From Lachnospiraceae bacterium (GTDB taxonomy: Bacteria > Bacillota > Clostridia > Lachnospirales > Lachnospiraceae): a stretch of DNA of 44,284 nucleotides. Location: assembly GCA_015057085.1 (NCBI GenBank), contig SVFB01000008.1, positions 1-44,284 of the forward strand, given 5' to 3'. The translations under genes were made by a program, and so were the position numbers. Below, piece after piece: positions 1-8,044 of the stretch. How positions within the stretch are numbered: the stretch's first letter is position 1; each line of letters begins with the position of its first letter. The notes beneath the pieces were generated by a model that saw only the letters and a list, made by a program, of their open reading frames with translations, did no database searches and had not been told where the DNA came from.

Positions 1-1
1 A

Positions 2-163
2 GAAAATGCCAGTCGGTCTTTTGCTCCGCTGTAGATTTATGTGCAGGTCAAACTGCACGGATGCAGTTTGAGCCCCGCATCAGCCATGGATGGCGATTCG
101 GGGCGACCTGCACTTGGCTGGCCATAGTGTAAAGCGGAGCAAATATAGACCGACGGCATTTTC
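2..163. repeat. Cloverleaf-like palindromic element
   Basis: The ends form a long imperfect inverted repeat: 2-30 pairs with 133-163, about 27 pairs with small bulges. Inside it, 41-49 pairs perfectly with 105-113 (GTGCAGGTC/GACCTGCAC). Within that arm are two hairpins: 50-57/62-69 (8 bp, loop CGGA) and 72-86/91-104 (loop TGGA, one bulge and one mismatch). The stems nest without conflict, giving a multibranched fold for either DNA or RNA. No protein gene fits here. It could be a small non-autonomous mobile element (MITE or REP-like) or a structured RNA. The left edge touches the window end, so target duplications cannot be judged. Confidence 0.7.
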
Positions 164-190
164 GTCCATGTAGCTGAGCACGGGTGATAT

Positions 191-520
191 GCCATTCGAC
201 GCAGTAAGAAATAGCGCCCTCGTGTCCCGGAGAAAAATTCGGTGTTAGAAGCGAAACACTTGCTTGGGCAATTTTTGCGCAGCGAGCCCCGATTTTGTGC
301 GGGAAGAGGGATGTGGCTGTGGTTGCACAAAATCCGATTTAGAAATCTTGGGAGCCTGCACATTGAAAGGCTTCGGGGACCTGTTGTGGCATAAGTTTTG
401 GAGAAGTGGGCAATTGCTTGCGGACGGGCCTTTGTGTGGAGGGGATGTGGCAGGGCGGAGGAGGCGCGGGGCAAGGGTTGGTGGTGGCGGCCGGCATGGA
501 TGTGGTGGGCGAAAAAAGCT
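191..520 (+). repeat. G-rich dispersed repeat, copy A
   Basis: This stretch aligns with the reverse complement of 43940-44234 at the other end of the window. The best-matching core is 191-338, which shares blocks such as CCCGGAG, AAAAATTCGG, AAGCGAAACAC, GGGAAG, GTGGCTGTG and AAAATCCG in the same order and spacing, with small indels. After the core both copies become rich in G and GT, then end with a GTGGT plus A-run plus AGCT pattern (here 503-520). Open frames cross it on both strands but have no ribosome binding site or conserved-looking protein. Its end abuts the fab operon promoter. Its function is unknown. Confidence 0.65.
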
Positions 521-523
521 TGC

Positions 524-552
524 TTGACAAACATGTAGGTTCTCTATATAAT
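524..552 (+). promoter_or_regulatory. Sigma-A type promoter of the fatty acid operon
   Basis: A perfect -35 box TTGACA (524-529) and a perfect -10 box TATAAT (547-552) are separated by exactly 17 bases. Transcription would start near 559, leaving a leader of about 85 bases before acpP. This is the strongest promoter-like sequence in the window and probably drives the whole operon from 644 to 10238. Confidence 0.9.
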
Positions 553-568
553 CACTTCTGTAAAAATA

Positions 569-592
569 TTTACCTAAATTTATTTAGATAAA
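569..592 (+). promoter_or_regulatory. Operator-like dyad in the fab leader
   Basis: Two 11-base arms (569-579 and 582-592) match at 10 of 11 positions as an inverted repeat around a TT centre: TTTACCTAAAT and ATTTAGATAAA. The dyad begins about 10 bases after the predicted transcription start, a typical roadblock position for a repressor. Its size and two-fold symmetry suit a MarR-family dimer, and the last gene of this operon encodes one. FabT, a MarR protein, controls fab operons in streptococci. The link to this particular protein is inference. Confidence 0.6.
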
Positions 593-643
593 ATTTTTAA
601 GAGAAACCAAAGCGAATAGGATCAAAAAAGGAGAACACAAATT

Positions 644-874
644 ATGTCATTAGAAAAGGTTAAGGAAATTATCATCGATACCATTAGCTGCGATGAGGAT
701 AAGATCACATTAGATGCAAATCTTCACGATGATCTTGGAATTGATTCATTGGATGCAATGGAGCTTTCAATGGCAATCGAGGAAGCTTATGGCTTCACCA
801 TCGAAGAGGAAGCTTTAAAGGGATTCGTTACAGTTGGAAACATTGTAGAGTACATTGACAAAAAGGTAGCATAA
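644..874 (+). CDS. acpP: Acyl carrier protein
   Basis: This 76-residue acidic protein carries growing acyl chains on a phosphopantetheine arm during fatty acid synthesis in the cytoplasm. The attachment motif DSL is clear, with Ser35 inside DDLGIDSLDAMEL. Length and the four-helix pattern match the family. An AAAAGGAG ribosome binding site precedes the ATG. It is the first gene of the operon, which is unusual because Firmicutes fab clusters often place acpP after fabH. An acyl carrier protein for another pathway is unlikely given the neighbours. Confidence 0.96.
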   Translation: MSLEKVKEIIIDTISCDEDKITLDANLHDDLGIDSLDAMELSMAIEEAYGFTIEEEALKGFVTVGNIVEYIDKKVA

Positions 875-878
875 AACT

Positions 879-1340
879 ATGGAACTCAAAGAAATCTATG
901 ATTTGTGGGATCGCTTCGATAAGTCCGAGGTTGCAGAATTTGAGCTAGAGACAGAAGAGCTTCATCTGAAATTAAAGAAGCCGGAACCGGTTCTCGCAAA
1001 TCCATGTGCGGCAAATGTCGCATCTGCAAATACAGGAATGCCGGCAGCGCAGGCAGCACCAGTCAGTGGGGGAGAAACAGGGACTGATGAGGATGCTGCT
1101 TCAATTAAGGCTCCGCTTGTGGGCGTCTTCTACAGTGCTCCTTCACCGGATGCAGATCCATTTGTGAAGGAAGGTCAGCAGATTCATAAAGGTGATGTTA
1201 TCGGTATCATCGAGGCAATGAAGCTGATGAACGAAGTTGTGGCAGATCGTGATGGCGTAGTCGAAAAAATCGTAGTCGAAAACGGTACTCCGGTTGAGTA
1301 TGACCAGCCGCTGATGACAATTGCGGATGCGAAAGCATAG
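879..1340 (+). CDS. accB: Biotin carboxyl carrier protein of acetyl-CoA carboxylase
   Basis: The 153-residue protein carries biotin for acetyl-CoA carboxylase, the enzyme that makes malonyl-CoA. The C-terminal biotinyl domain (about residues 75-150) has the EAMKLMNEV motif with the biotinylated lysine at about 115. An Ala/Pro-rich linker (about 38-70) separates it from the N-terminal helix region, as is usual for AccB. The gene starts four bases after the acpP stop and has only a weak ribosome site, so translation may be coupled to acpP. Confidence 0.95.
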   Translation: MELKEIYDLWDRFDKSEVAEFELETEELHLKLKKPEPVLANPCAANVASANTGMPAAQAAPVSGGETGTDEDAASIKAPLVGVFYSAPSPDADPFVKEGQQIHKGDVIGIIEAMKLMNEVVADRDGVVEKIVVENGTPVEYDQPLMTIADAKA

Positions 1341-1355
1341 TGAGGAGAGCGGCAT

Positions 1356-2717
1356 ATGTTTAATAGGATTCTGATTGCAAACAGAGGAGAAATCGCCTTG
1401 CGAATTCTCCGCTGTTGCAGAGAGATGGGAATAGAAGCAATCGTGGTATATTCGGAAGCAGACAGAGATTCGCTTCCGGTGATGGAAGCGGCGGATGCAA
1501 TCTGTATCGGACCTGCGACTGCAAGCGCAAGTTACCTGAACGAGGATATTATCATTCAGGCAGCGTTACAGAAGGGATGCGACGCAATTCATCCGGGCTA
1601 CGGCTTCTTGTCCGAGAATGCGGACTTCGCCAGAAAGTGCGAGGAGAACGGAATCGTATTCATCGGCCCATCAGCGGATATCATCAGCCGCATGGGCGAC
1701 AAACAGGCGGCCAGAAAGCTGATGATGGAAAACAATATTCCGGTGGTTCCGGGATCAAAAGAATTACTCAATACCACTGAAGAAGCGGTGGCTATGGCTG
1801 AGAAAATCGGATATCCGGTTATGCTGAAGGCTTCCGCCGGAGGCGGTGGGAAAGGAATGCGCCAGGCTTTTAACGCAGAAGAAGTCAAAAGCGCATTCGA
1901 GACCGCTCGTGCAGAGGCGCGCGCAGCATTTGGAAATGATGATATGTATATGGAGAAGCTGATTGTGGATCCACATCATATCGAATTTCAGATTCTGGCG
2001 GATAAGGCCGGAAATACCATATATTTGGGAGAGCGCAATTGCTCGCTGCAGAAGAATCATCAGAAACTTCTGGAGGAATCACCGTCGAGTATCATCGACG
2101 AGAAGTTGCGCAAAGAGATGGGGGAGACCGCAGTACGTGCAGCGAAAGCAGCCGGATATTTCAACGCGGGAACAATCGAGTTTATTTTGGATGGCTCCGG
2201 AAATTATTATTTCATCGAAATGAATACACGTATTCAGGTGGAGCATCCTGTGACGGAGGAAATAACGGGAATCGATTTGATTCGCGAACAGATACGAATT
2301 GCCTGCGGCATGAATCTCTCATTAAAGCAGGAAGATGTCAAAATACAGCGGCATGCAATCGAATGCCGTATCAATGCCTTGACACCGGGGAAAGTAGAAT
2401 TTGTCCATTTCCCATCAGGATATGGCGTGCGAATCGAAAGTCATCTCTACTCCGGATATGAGGTCAGTCCTTATTATGATTCCATGATTGCAAAGGTGAT
2501 TGTCACCGGTAAGACCAGGCTCGAAACGGTACGCCGACTCAGACGCGTGCTGGAGGAAATCGTGATTGATGGCATCAAGACCAATTATGATCTGATGTAT
2601 CTGCTGTCTTATCATCCGGAATTTTTGCGCGGAAATTATACCACGGGATTCTGGGAAGCACATCACAAGCAGTTAGAGGATTGGCTGACAGAGGGATTAA
2701 AGAATAATGAAGCTTGA
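1356..2717 (+). CDS. accC: Acetyl-CoA carboxylase, biotin carboxylase subunit
   Basis: This 453-residue ATP-grasp enzyme carboxylates the biotin on AccB using ATP and bicarbonate. Visible hallmarks are the N-terminal FNRILIANRGEIALRI segment, the glycine-rich ATP lid KASAGGGGKGMR (near residue 160) and the active-site stretch EMNTRIQVEHPVTE (near 290). Length matches the family. A GGAGAG ribosome site precedes the ATG. Its last 11 bases overlap accD in another frame, which suggests translational coupling between subunits. Confidence 0.97.
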   Translation: MFNRILIANRGEIALRILRCCREMGIEAIVVYSEADRDSLPVMEAADAICIGPATASASYLNEDIIIQAALQKGCDAIHPGYGFLSENADFARKCEENGIVFIGPSADIISRMGDKQAARKLMMENNIPVVPGSKELLNTTEEAVAMAEKIGYPVMLKASAGGGGKGMRQAFNAEEVKSAFETARAEARAAFGNDDMYMEKLIVDPHHIEFQILADKAGNTIYLGERNCSLQKNHQKLLEESPSSIIDEKLRKEMGETAVRAAKAAGYFNAGTIEFILDGSGNYYFIEMNTRIQVEHPVTEEITGIDLIREQIRIACGMNLSLKQEDVKIQRHAIECRINALTPGKVEFVHFPSGYGVRIESHLYSGYEVSPYYDSMIAKVIVTGKTRLETVRRLRRVLEEIVIDGIKTNYDLMYLLSYHPEFLRGNYTTGFWEAHHKQLEDWLTEGLKNNEA

Positions 2718-3570
2718 TGAAATTTTTAAGAAAAAGAAAAAGAAATTGTCTTCTTTTCGGGACCGTCGATATGCCGGAACGGATAGCAGGAAGGGCGATG
2801 TAGAATGTCCGGTCTGCAAGACCTTTATGACAAAGGAAGAAATGGAAAGCCATTTTTGGATTTGCCCGAATTGCGGAAACTATTTTACAATGTCAGCAGT
2901 GGAGAGAATTTTATCCCTTTGTGACGAGGATAGTTTTCATGAGATGAACCGCACCATGATGACGCAAAATCCACTTCAATTTCCGGATTATGAAAAGAAA
3001 TTGAAAGCATTGCGAAAAAAGACCGGACAGGCGGATGCATTCGTGGCCGGTGTCGGGAAAATTCAAAAAATCCCTGTGGCAGTTGGCGTGCTCGACAGTC
3101 GCTTCTTAATGGGAAGTATGGGAACCGCTGTCGGCGAGAAAATTGCTCGTTTGACAGAATTTGCGGGCAAAAAGAAATTGCCGCTGATTATCTTCAGCGC
3201 CAGTGGAGGCGCACGCATGCAGGAAGGTTTGTTTTCACTGATGCAGATGGCAAAGACCGCAGCAGCAGTCGGAAAGTTTAAGGATGAAGGAGGTTTGTTT
3301 ATCTCCTTTTTGACGAACCCGACCACAGGCGGTGTCAGCGCAAGTTATGCAAGCTTAGGGGATATCATCTTGGCGGAGCCGAATGCATTAATTGGATTCG
3401 CGGGGCCGCGCGTCATTGAACAGACCATCGGAAGAACACTTCCGGAAGGGTTTCAGCGCTCCGAGTTTCTGTTGGAGCATGGCATGATTGACGGAATTGT
3501 CCCAAGAGAGGAAATCAGACCGATGCTGGCGAAAATACTGATGCTGCATCACAGAGGAAAACGCAAATGA
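2707..3570 (+). CDS. accD: Acetyl-CoA carboxylase, carboxyltransferase beta subunit
   Basis: The 287-residue beta subunit pairs with AccA to transfer the carboxyl group from biotin to acetyl-CoA. An N-terminal four-cysteine zinc ribbon (Cys34, 37, 53, 56) follows a lysine-rich start. The crotonase-like fold behind it shows SASGGARMQEG and TTGGVSASYASLGD, which line the acyl-CoA site. The start lies inside the end of accC, and its stop overlaps the accA start as ATGA. Confidence 0.96.
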   Translation: MKLDEIFKKKKKKLSSFRDRRYAGTDSRKGDVECPVCKTFMTKEEMESHFWICPNCGNYFTMSAVERILSLCDEDSFHEMNRTMMTQNPLQFPDYEKKLKALRKKTGQADAFVAGVGKIQKIPVAVGVLDSRFLMGSMGTAVGEKIARLTEFAGKKKLPLIIFSASGGARMQEGLFSLMQMAKTAAAVGKFKDEGGLFISFLTNPTTGGVSASYASLGDIILAEPNALIGFAGPRVIEQTIGRTLPEGFQRSEFLLEHGMIDGIVPREEIRPMLAKILMLHHRGKRK

Positions 3571-4397
3571 GTAACGGAAAAATACTAACACCTTACGAGA
3601 CCGTTCAGGAAGCACGCAATCCGAAGAGAGCAGGAATCTTTGATTATATCGAAGCGCTCTTTGAGGATTTTGTGGAGCTGCACGGCGATCGATTGTATCG
3701 AGATGATCCATCTCTAGTGGGAGGCATTGCTTCTTTTTGTGATATGACAGTGATGGTCATCGGACATCGAAAAGGAAAAAATACAAAAGAAAATATTGCA
3801 TATAATTTTGGAATGACTTCTCCGGAGGGCTATCGCAAAGCCATCCGCCTGATGAAAATGGCAGAGAAGTTTGGATGGCCTGTTATCACCTTTGTGGATA
3901 CGCCGGGTGCTTATCCGGGCCTGGAAGCCGAAAGCAATGGGCAGAGCAATGCCATTGCCGAAAGCATCGCTTGTATGTGCAGACTGAAGACTCCGGTTAT
4001 CTCCATTGTGACAGGCGAGGGAAACAGCGGCGGAGCTTTAGCCATTGCAGCAGCAAATCGGGTTTGGATGTTAGAGCATGCCATCTATGCGATTCTTTCA
4101 CCGGAAGGATTTGCCTCTATTATGTGGAAGGATGCTTCAAAAGCGGCCGAAGCTTGCGAGGCCATGAAAATTACAGCAAGAGAATTAAAAGATTACGGAC
4201 TGGTGGATGATATAATTCCGGAAGGCGAAAATGGGCTTCGCGTATTAGAAGAAAAATTGCTGAGTGCCATTAAACAATTAAAGAAATACAGTCCGGAAGA
4301 ACTGGCGGAGAATCGCTATCGAAAATTCCGTACACTGGATTCCTTTTCAAGCCAATTGGAATCAAATGTAAGTGAAACAGGAGGAGACAAAAGGTGA
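3567..4397 (+). CDS. accA: Acetyl-CoA carboxylase, carboxyltransferase alpha subunit
   Basis: The 276-residue alpha subunit completes the carboxyltransferase. It shows the typical segments FVDTPGAYPGLEAE and TGEGNSGGALAIAAANRVWMLE, plus the YAILSPEGFASIMWKD region. It is shorter at the N terminus than the Escherichia coli protein (about 319 residues), as is common in Firmicutes. Four-base overlaps join it to accD upstream and to fabH downstream (GTGA). All four carboxylase subunits therefore lie consecutively. Confidence 0.96.
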   Translation: MSNGKILTPYETVQEARNPKRAGIFDYIEALFEDFVELHGDRLYRDDPSLVGGIASFCDMTVMVIGHRKGKNTKENIAYNFGMTSPEGYRKAIRLMKMAEKFGWPVITFVDTPGAYPGLEAESNGQSNAIAESIACMCRLKTPVISIVTGEGNSGGALAIAAANRVWMLEHAIYAILSPEGFASIMWKDASKAAEACEAMKITARELKDYGLVDDIIPEGENGLRVLEEKLLSAIKQLKKYSPEELAENRYRKFRTLDSFSSQLESNVSETGGDKR

Positions 4398-5329
4398 AAG
4401 GAATCAGAATTGTTTCGACAGGCAAAGCCCTTCCGAAACGAATCGTAAGCAATGATGATTTAAAAGAAATCATAGATACCAGTGATGAGTGGATTACCAC
4501 AAGAACAGGAATCAAAACTCGTCGCTATTGTAAAGAAGAAACAAATACATCCCTTGCAATCGAAGCCGCAACAAAGGCCATTGAAAAGGGAAATATCGAT
4601 ATGAATCAAATCGGTGCGATTTTAGTGGCAACCACAACAGCCGATTTGGCCTTCCCAACCACTGCCTGCCGTGTGCAGAAAGCACTGGGAATGGATGAAG
4701 AAGTGATGTCATTTGACTTAAATGCAGGATGTACAGGATTTCTCCTGGGACTGAATGTGGCAAGAGGACTGCTTCAAACACAGCGCAAGAAATATGTGCT
4801 TCTCATCGGAAGTGAACAGTTATCGAGAATCGTGAATTTCGAGGACAGAGGAACCTGCATTCTCTTCGGAGACGGAGCCGGCGCAGCAATTTTAGAAGCA
4901 TCCGACGGAGCATATTTTCAACGGTCATGGACGAGAGGAAACGAAGATGTATTATCCTGTCCGGGCATCGGAAATGGAATTAACAAGTTGCAAATGAAGG
5001 GAAGCGAAGTATTTAAATTCGCTGTTACCGTATTAGAACAGTCCCTTCGCACAGTGATGGAAGATGCGGGTGTGACCATCGATGATGTGGATTACGTGCT
5101 TTGTCATCAGGCAAATGCCAGAATTATCGGTCATGTCCAAAAGAAGTTTAAGGGATACGAAGACAAGTTCATGATGAACATTCAAAAATACGGCAACACC
5201 TCCGCAGCCAGCATTCCGATTTTGATGGATGAGATGCGCGACGAAGGAAAGTTACAGCCGGGCAGTAAAGTATTGCTGGCAGGATTCGGCGCAGGCTTAT
5301 CCTGGAGCAGTGCTTATATAGAGATTTAA
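4394..5329 (+). CDS. fabH: 3-oxoacyl-ACP synthase III
   Basis: This 311-residue thiolase-fold enzyme starts each chain by condensing acetyl-CoA (or a branched starter) with malonyl-ACP. The catalytic triad is visible: Cys113 in NAGCTGFLLG, His238 in CHQANARI and Asn268 in GNTSAASIP. The start is GTG, chosen because GGAGGAG lies just upstream and the codon overlaps the accA stop. Substrate preference for straight or branched starters cannot be read from the sequence. Confidence 0.96.
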   Translation: MKGIRIVSTGKALPKRIVSNDDLKEIIDTSDEWITTRTGIKTRRYCKEETNTSLAIEAATKAIEKGNIDMNQIGAILVATTTADLAFPTTACRVQKALGMDEEVMSFDLNAGCTGFLLGLNVARGLLQTQRKKYVLLIGSEQLSRIVNFEDRGTCILFGDGAGAAILEASDGAYFQRSWTRGNEDVLSCPGIGNGINKLQMKGSEVFKFAVTVLEQSLRTVMEDAGVTIDDVDYVLCHQANARIIGHVQKKFKGYEDKFMMNIQKYGNTSAASIPILMDEMRDEGKLQPGSKVLLAGFGAGLSWSSAYIEI

Positions 5330-5358
5330 TCGTCTGAGAAGAGATAAAGGAGAAAACC

Positions 5359-6285
5359 ATGAAATTAAACGAGTGGCTGGGTATCAAATACCCATTTATA
5401 CAGGGTGGTATGGCAAATATCGCAACCGGTGAATTTGCAGCAGCAGTCAGCAATGCCGGCGGCTTGGGACTCATCGGATCCGGTGGAATGAATCCGGAGA
5501 TACTTCGTGAGCAGATTCAAATTTGCAAAAGCAAAACCGACAAACCCTTTGGTGTCAATCTGATGCTTATGCATCCGCAGGCAAGTGAGATGGCAAAGAT
5601 TATCGCAGATGAGGGCGTTAAGATTGTCACCACTGGAGCCGGTGATCCGGCGCAGTATATGCCAATGTGGAAAGAGCATGACATGATTGTAATTCCGGTT
5701 GTGGCTGCTCCGATTTTGGCTGCCAAGATGGAACGATGCGGTGCGGATGCTGTCATCGCAGAAGGAACCGAAAGCGGCGGCCATGTAGGTGAGATGACAA
5801 CCATGACATTAGTGCCTCAGGTGATTGATGCAGTGAATATTCCTGTCATTGCAGCAGGCGGAATCGCAGATGGAAGACAGCTTGCAGCCGCATATGCATT
5901 AGGCGCAATCGGTGTTCAGGTGGGAACCTGTTTATTGGCATCAGAGGAATGTCCAATTCACGAAAACTATAAGGCTGCAGTCATTAAAGCAAAGGGAAGC
6001 GATACCATCGTAACTGGACGAATTACAGGCACACCGGTGCGTGTATTAAAAAATAATATGTCCAGAGAATATGTGCGTCAGGAAAGAGCCGGCGCAGATA
6101 AGATGGAATTAGAGCAATTTACATTAGGATCACTTCGCAGAGCCGTATTTGAAGGAGATACCAAGACAGGATCCCTGATGGCAGGACAGACTGCAGGCCA
6201 GTTGAAAGAAGTGCGCACCGTGGCAGAGATTTTTGAAACCATGCAAAAGGAATGCGATGAAGTCATCGCAAAGTTACAGGCCTAG
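5359..6285 (+). CDS. fabK: Enoyl-ACP reductase, FMN-dependent (FabK type)
   Basis: The 308-residue TIM-barrel flavoprotein reduces enoyl-ACP, the last step of each elongation cycle. It belongs to the nitronate monooxygenase/FabK superfamily, with QGGMANIATGEFAAAVSNAGG at the N terminus, the EGTESGGHVGE signature near residue 135 and the phosphate-binding AAGGIADGRQ near 168. Its place between fabH and fabD supports the enoyl reductase role rather than nitronate oxidation. FabK enzymes are known to resist triclosan. AAAGGAG precedes the ATG. Confidence 0.94.
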   Translation: MKLNEWLGIKYPFIQGGMANIATGEFAAAVSNAGGLGLIGSGGMNPEILREQIQICKSKTDKPFGVNLMLMHPQASEMAKIIADEGVKIVTTGAGDPAQYMPMWKEHDMIVIPVVAAPILAAKMERCGADAVIAEGTESGGHVGEMTTMTLVPQVIDAVNIPVIAAGGIADGRQLAAAYALGAIGVQVGTCLLASEECPIHENYKAAVIKAKGSDTIVTGRITGTPVRVLKNNMSREYVRQERAGADKMELEQFTLGSLRRAVFEGDTKTGSLMAGQTAGQLKEVRTVAEIFETMQKECDEVIAKLQA

Positions 6286-6296
6286 GAGGATGCAAA

Positions 6297-7247
6297 GTGA
6301 AAACAGTATTTTTATATGCAGGTCAGGGAAGCCAGAGAGTTGGAATGGGACAGGATTTCTATGATCGCTACGAAACCTTCCGTAAATTTATTGATGAATG
6401 TGATGCAAACAATCCGGAAATCGGCATCAAAAAAATGATGTTTGAAGGTCCGATTGAGGAACTGTCTAAGACACAGAACACACAGGCTTGTATGGCAGCC
6501 TTTGCAGCAGGGGTGACAAAACTTTTAGAAGAAAAGAATATCAAGCCGGAAATTGCCTGCGGACTCAGTCTCGGAGAATATGGTGCTCTTTATGCAGCAG
6601 GCGTATTTTCTGCTGATGAATATGTAAAGCTTACCGCCTTCCGCGGAGCCAAAATGGCAGAAGCTGCAAAGGGAATTGATTGTGCTATGAGCGCAATCCT
6701 TGGAGCAGAAAGCGATTTGGTGGAGCGTGCTTGCGCGGAATATGATGGGGAAGGTTATGTAACCGCCACCAATTATAATTGCCCGGGACAGTATGTGATT
6801 TGTGGCGATGAAGTGGCAGTTGCAGCAGTGGAAGAAAAAGTAAAGGAAATGGGCGCACGCAAGTGCAAGCGCATTGCGGTAACCGGACCGTTCCATACCA
6901 AATATATGAAGCCGGCCGGAGACAATCTGGCAGAATATTTTTCAAAGATGGATTTTGCAAAGCCACAGATTCCGGTACTTTGTAACGTAACCGGTGATTA
7001 TTTAAAGCCGGATGAAGATTTAAAAGAAATGCTGGTTCGTCAGGTACAAAACGGCGTTCGAATGGAAGCGGAACTTCGCAAATTGATTGCGGATGGAGTC
7101 GACCACTTTGTGGAAATCGGACCTGGAGAAGTCTTGAGCGGATTTGTAAAGAGAACAGCGCGTGCCATGGGCGCGGAAGTTTGGTTCGACAGCATTGATA
7201 CAGCAGAAGATTTTGAGGAAATCACTTCTTATCTGCTGGCACAATAA
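6297..7247 (+). CDS. fabD: Malonyl-CoA:ACP transacylase
   Basis: The 316-residue enzyme moves malonyl from CoA to ACP. The N-terminal FLYAGQGSQ, the nucleophile motif GLSLGEYG with Ser91, and the His200 segment GPFHTKYM identify it. GTG is the likely start because a strong AGGAGG lies seven bases upstream and the protein begins exactly at the conserved edge. It sits between fabK and fabG with short gaps. Confidence 0.96.
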   Translation: MKTVFLYAGQGSQRVGMGQDFYDRYETFRKFIDECDANNPEIGIKKMMFEGPIEELSKTQNTQACMAAFAAGVTKLLEEKNIKPEIACGLSLGEYGALYAAGVFSADEYVKLTAFRGAKMAEAAKGIDCAMSAILGAESDLVERACAEYDGEGYVTATNYNCPGQYVICGDEVAVAAVEEKVKEMGARKCKRIAVTGPFHTKYMKPAGDNLAEYFSKMDFAKPQIPVLCNVTGDYLKPDEDLKEMLVRQVQNGVRMEAELRKLIADGVDHFVEIGPGEVLSGFVKRTARAMGAEVWFDSIDTAEDFEEITSYLLAQ

Positions 7248-7262
7248 ACGAGGAGATATAAG

Positions 7263-8003
7263 ATGAGCAATCAGAAAATAGCATTGGTAACCGGCGGAAG
7301 CAGAGGCATCGGAAGAGCCATCTGCATCAGATTGGCAGAAGATGGATTCGATATTGTATTTAATTATCGTTCAGGAAAAGAAGCCGCAGAAGAGACCAGG
7401 GCAGCCTGCGAAGCAAAGGGGGCAAAGGTGCTTGCAGTCTGCTGCGATGTCAGCAGCTCAGAAGCCTGCAACGATTTGATCGCAAAGGCGCTGGAATTCG
7501 GCGGACGCATTGATGTTCTTGTAAACAATGCGGGAATCACAAGAGACAATCTTTTGATGAAAATCACAGATGATGATTTGGATGCAGTATTGAATGTAAA
7601 TTTAAAAGGGCCATTTTATATGATGCGTGCAGTATCACGTCAAATGTTAAAACAAAAGGCAGGCCATATCATCAACATGAGCTCTGTTGTGGGAATCATG
7701 GGAAATGCCGGACAGGTGAATTATGCAGCCAGTAAGGCAGCCGTCATCGGAATGACAAAATCTTTGGCCAGAGAATTGGCCACCAGAAAGATTTGCGTCA
7801 ACGCAGTTGCGCCGGGAATGATCGAAACCGCAATGACCGATGCTATGACAGAAGATGCAAAGAAGGCAGTCAAAGACAGCATTCCATTTCGCGAAATCGG
7901 AAAGCCGGAGGATATTGCAAATGTGGTATCTTTCCTGGCCAGCGAGGACAGCCGTTATGTAACAGGCCAGGTGCTTTGTGTAGACGGCGGTATGGCAATC
8001 TAA
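7263..8003 (+). CDS. fabG: 3-oxoacyl-ACP reductase
   Basis: This 246-residue short-chain dehydrogenase reduces 3-oxoacyl-ACP with NADPH. It has the cofactor loop GGSRGIG (about residues 10-16), the NNAG motif near 88, and the catalytic Tyr154/Lys158 pair in YAASK. Length is typical. A GAGGAGA ribosome site precedes the ATG. The operon context makes the fatty acid role secure among the many SDR paralogues. Confidence 0.96.
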   Translation: MSNQKIALVTGGSRGIGRAICIRLAEDGFDIVFNYRSGKEAAEETRAACEAKGAKVLAVCCDVSSSEACNDLIAKALEFGGRIDVLVNNAGITRDNLLMKITDDDLDAVLNVNLKGPFYMMRAVSRQMLKQKAGHIINMSSVVGIMGNAGQVNYAASKAAVIGMTKSLARELATRKICVNAVAPGMIETAMTDAMTEDAKKAVKDSIPFREIGKPEDIANVVSFLASEDSRYVTGQVLCVDGGMAI

Positions 8004-8044
8004 TCAAAACAACAATTATGGATGAAATAAAAGAGGTAAAACAC

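Noticed and set aside
37-534. 165-codon open frame on the minus strand
   Set aside because: It runs across the palindrome and the dispersed repeat, has no ribosome site, and its composition follows the C-rich repeat. Resemblance to the frame at 43767-44279 reflects the shared repeat.
7793-8044. N-terminal extension of the fabF frame
   Set aside because: It overlaps fabG in another frame and has no homology; the family N terminus begins at 8045.
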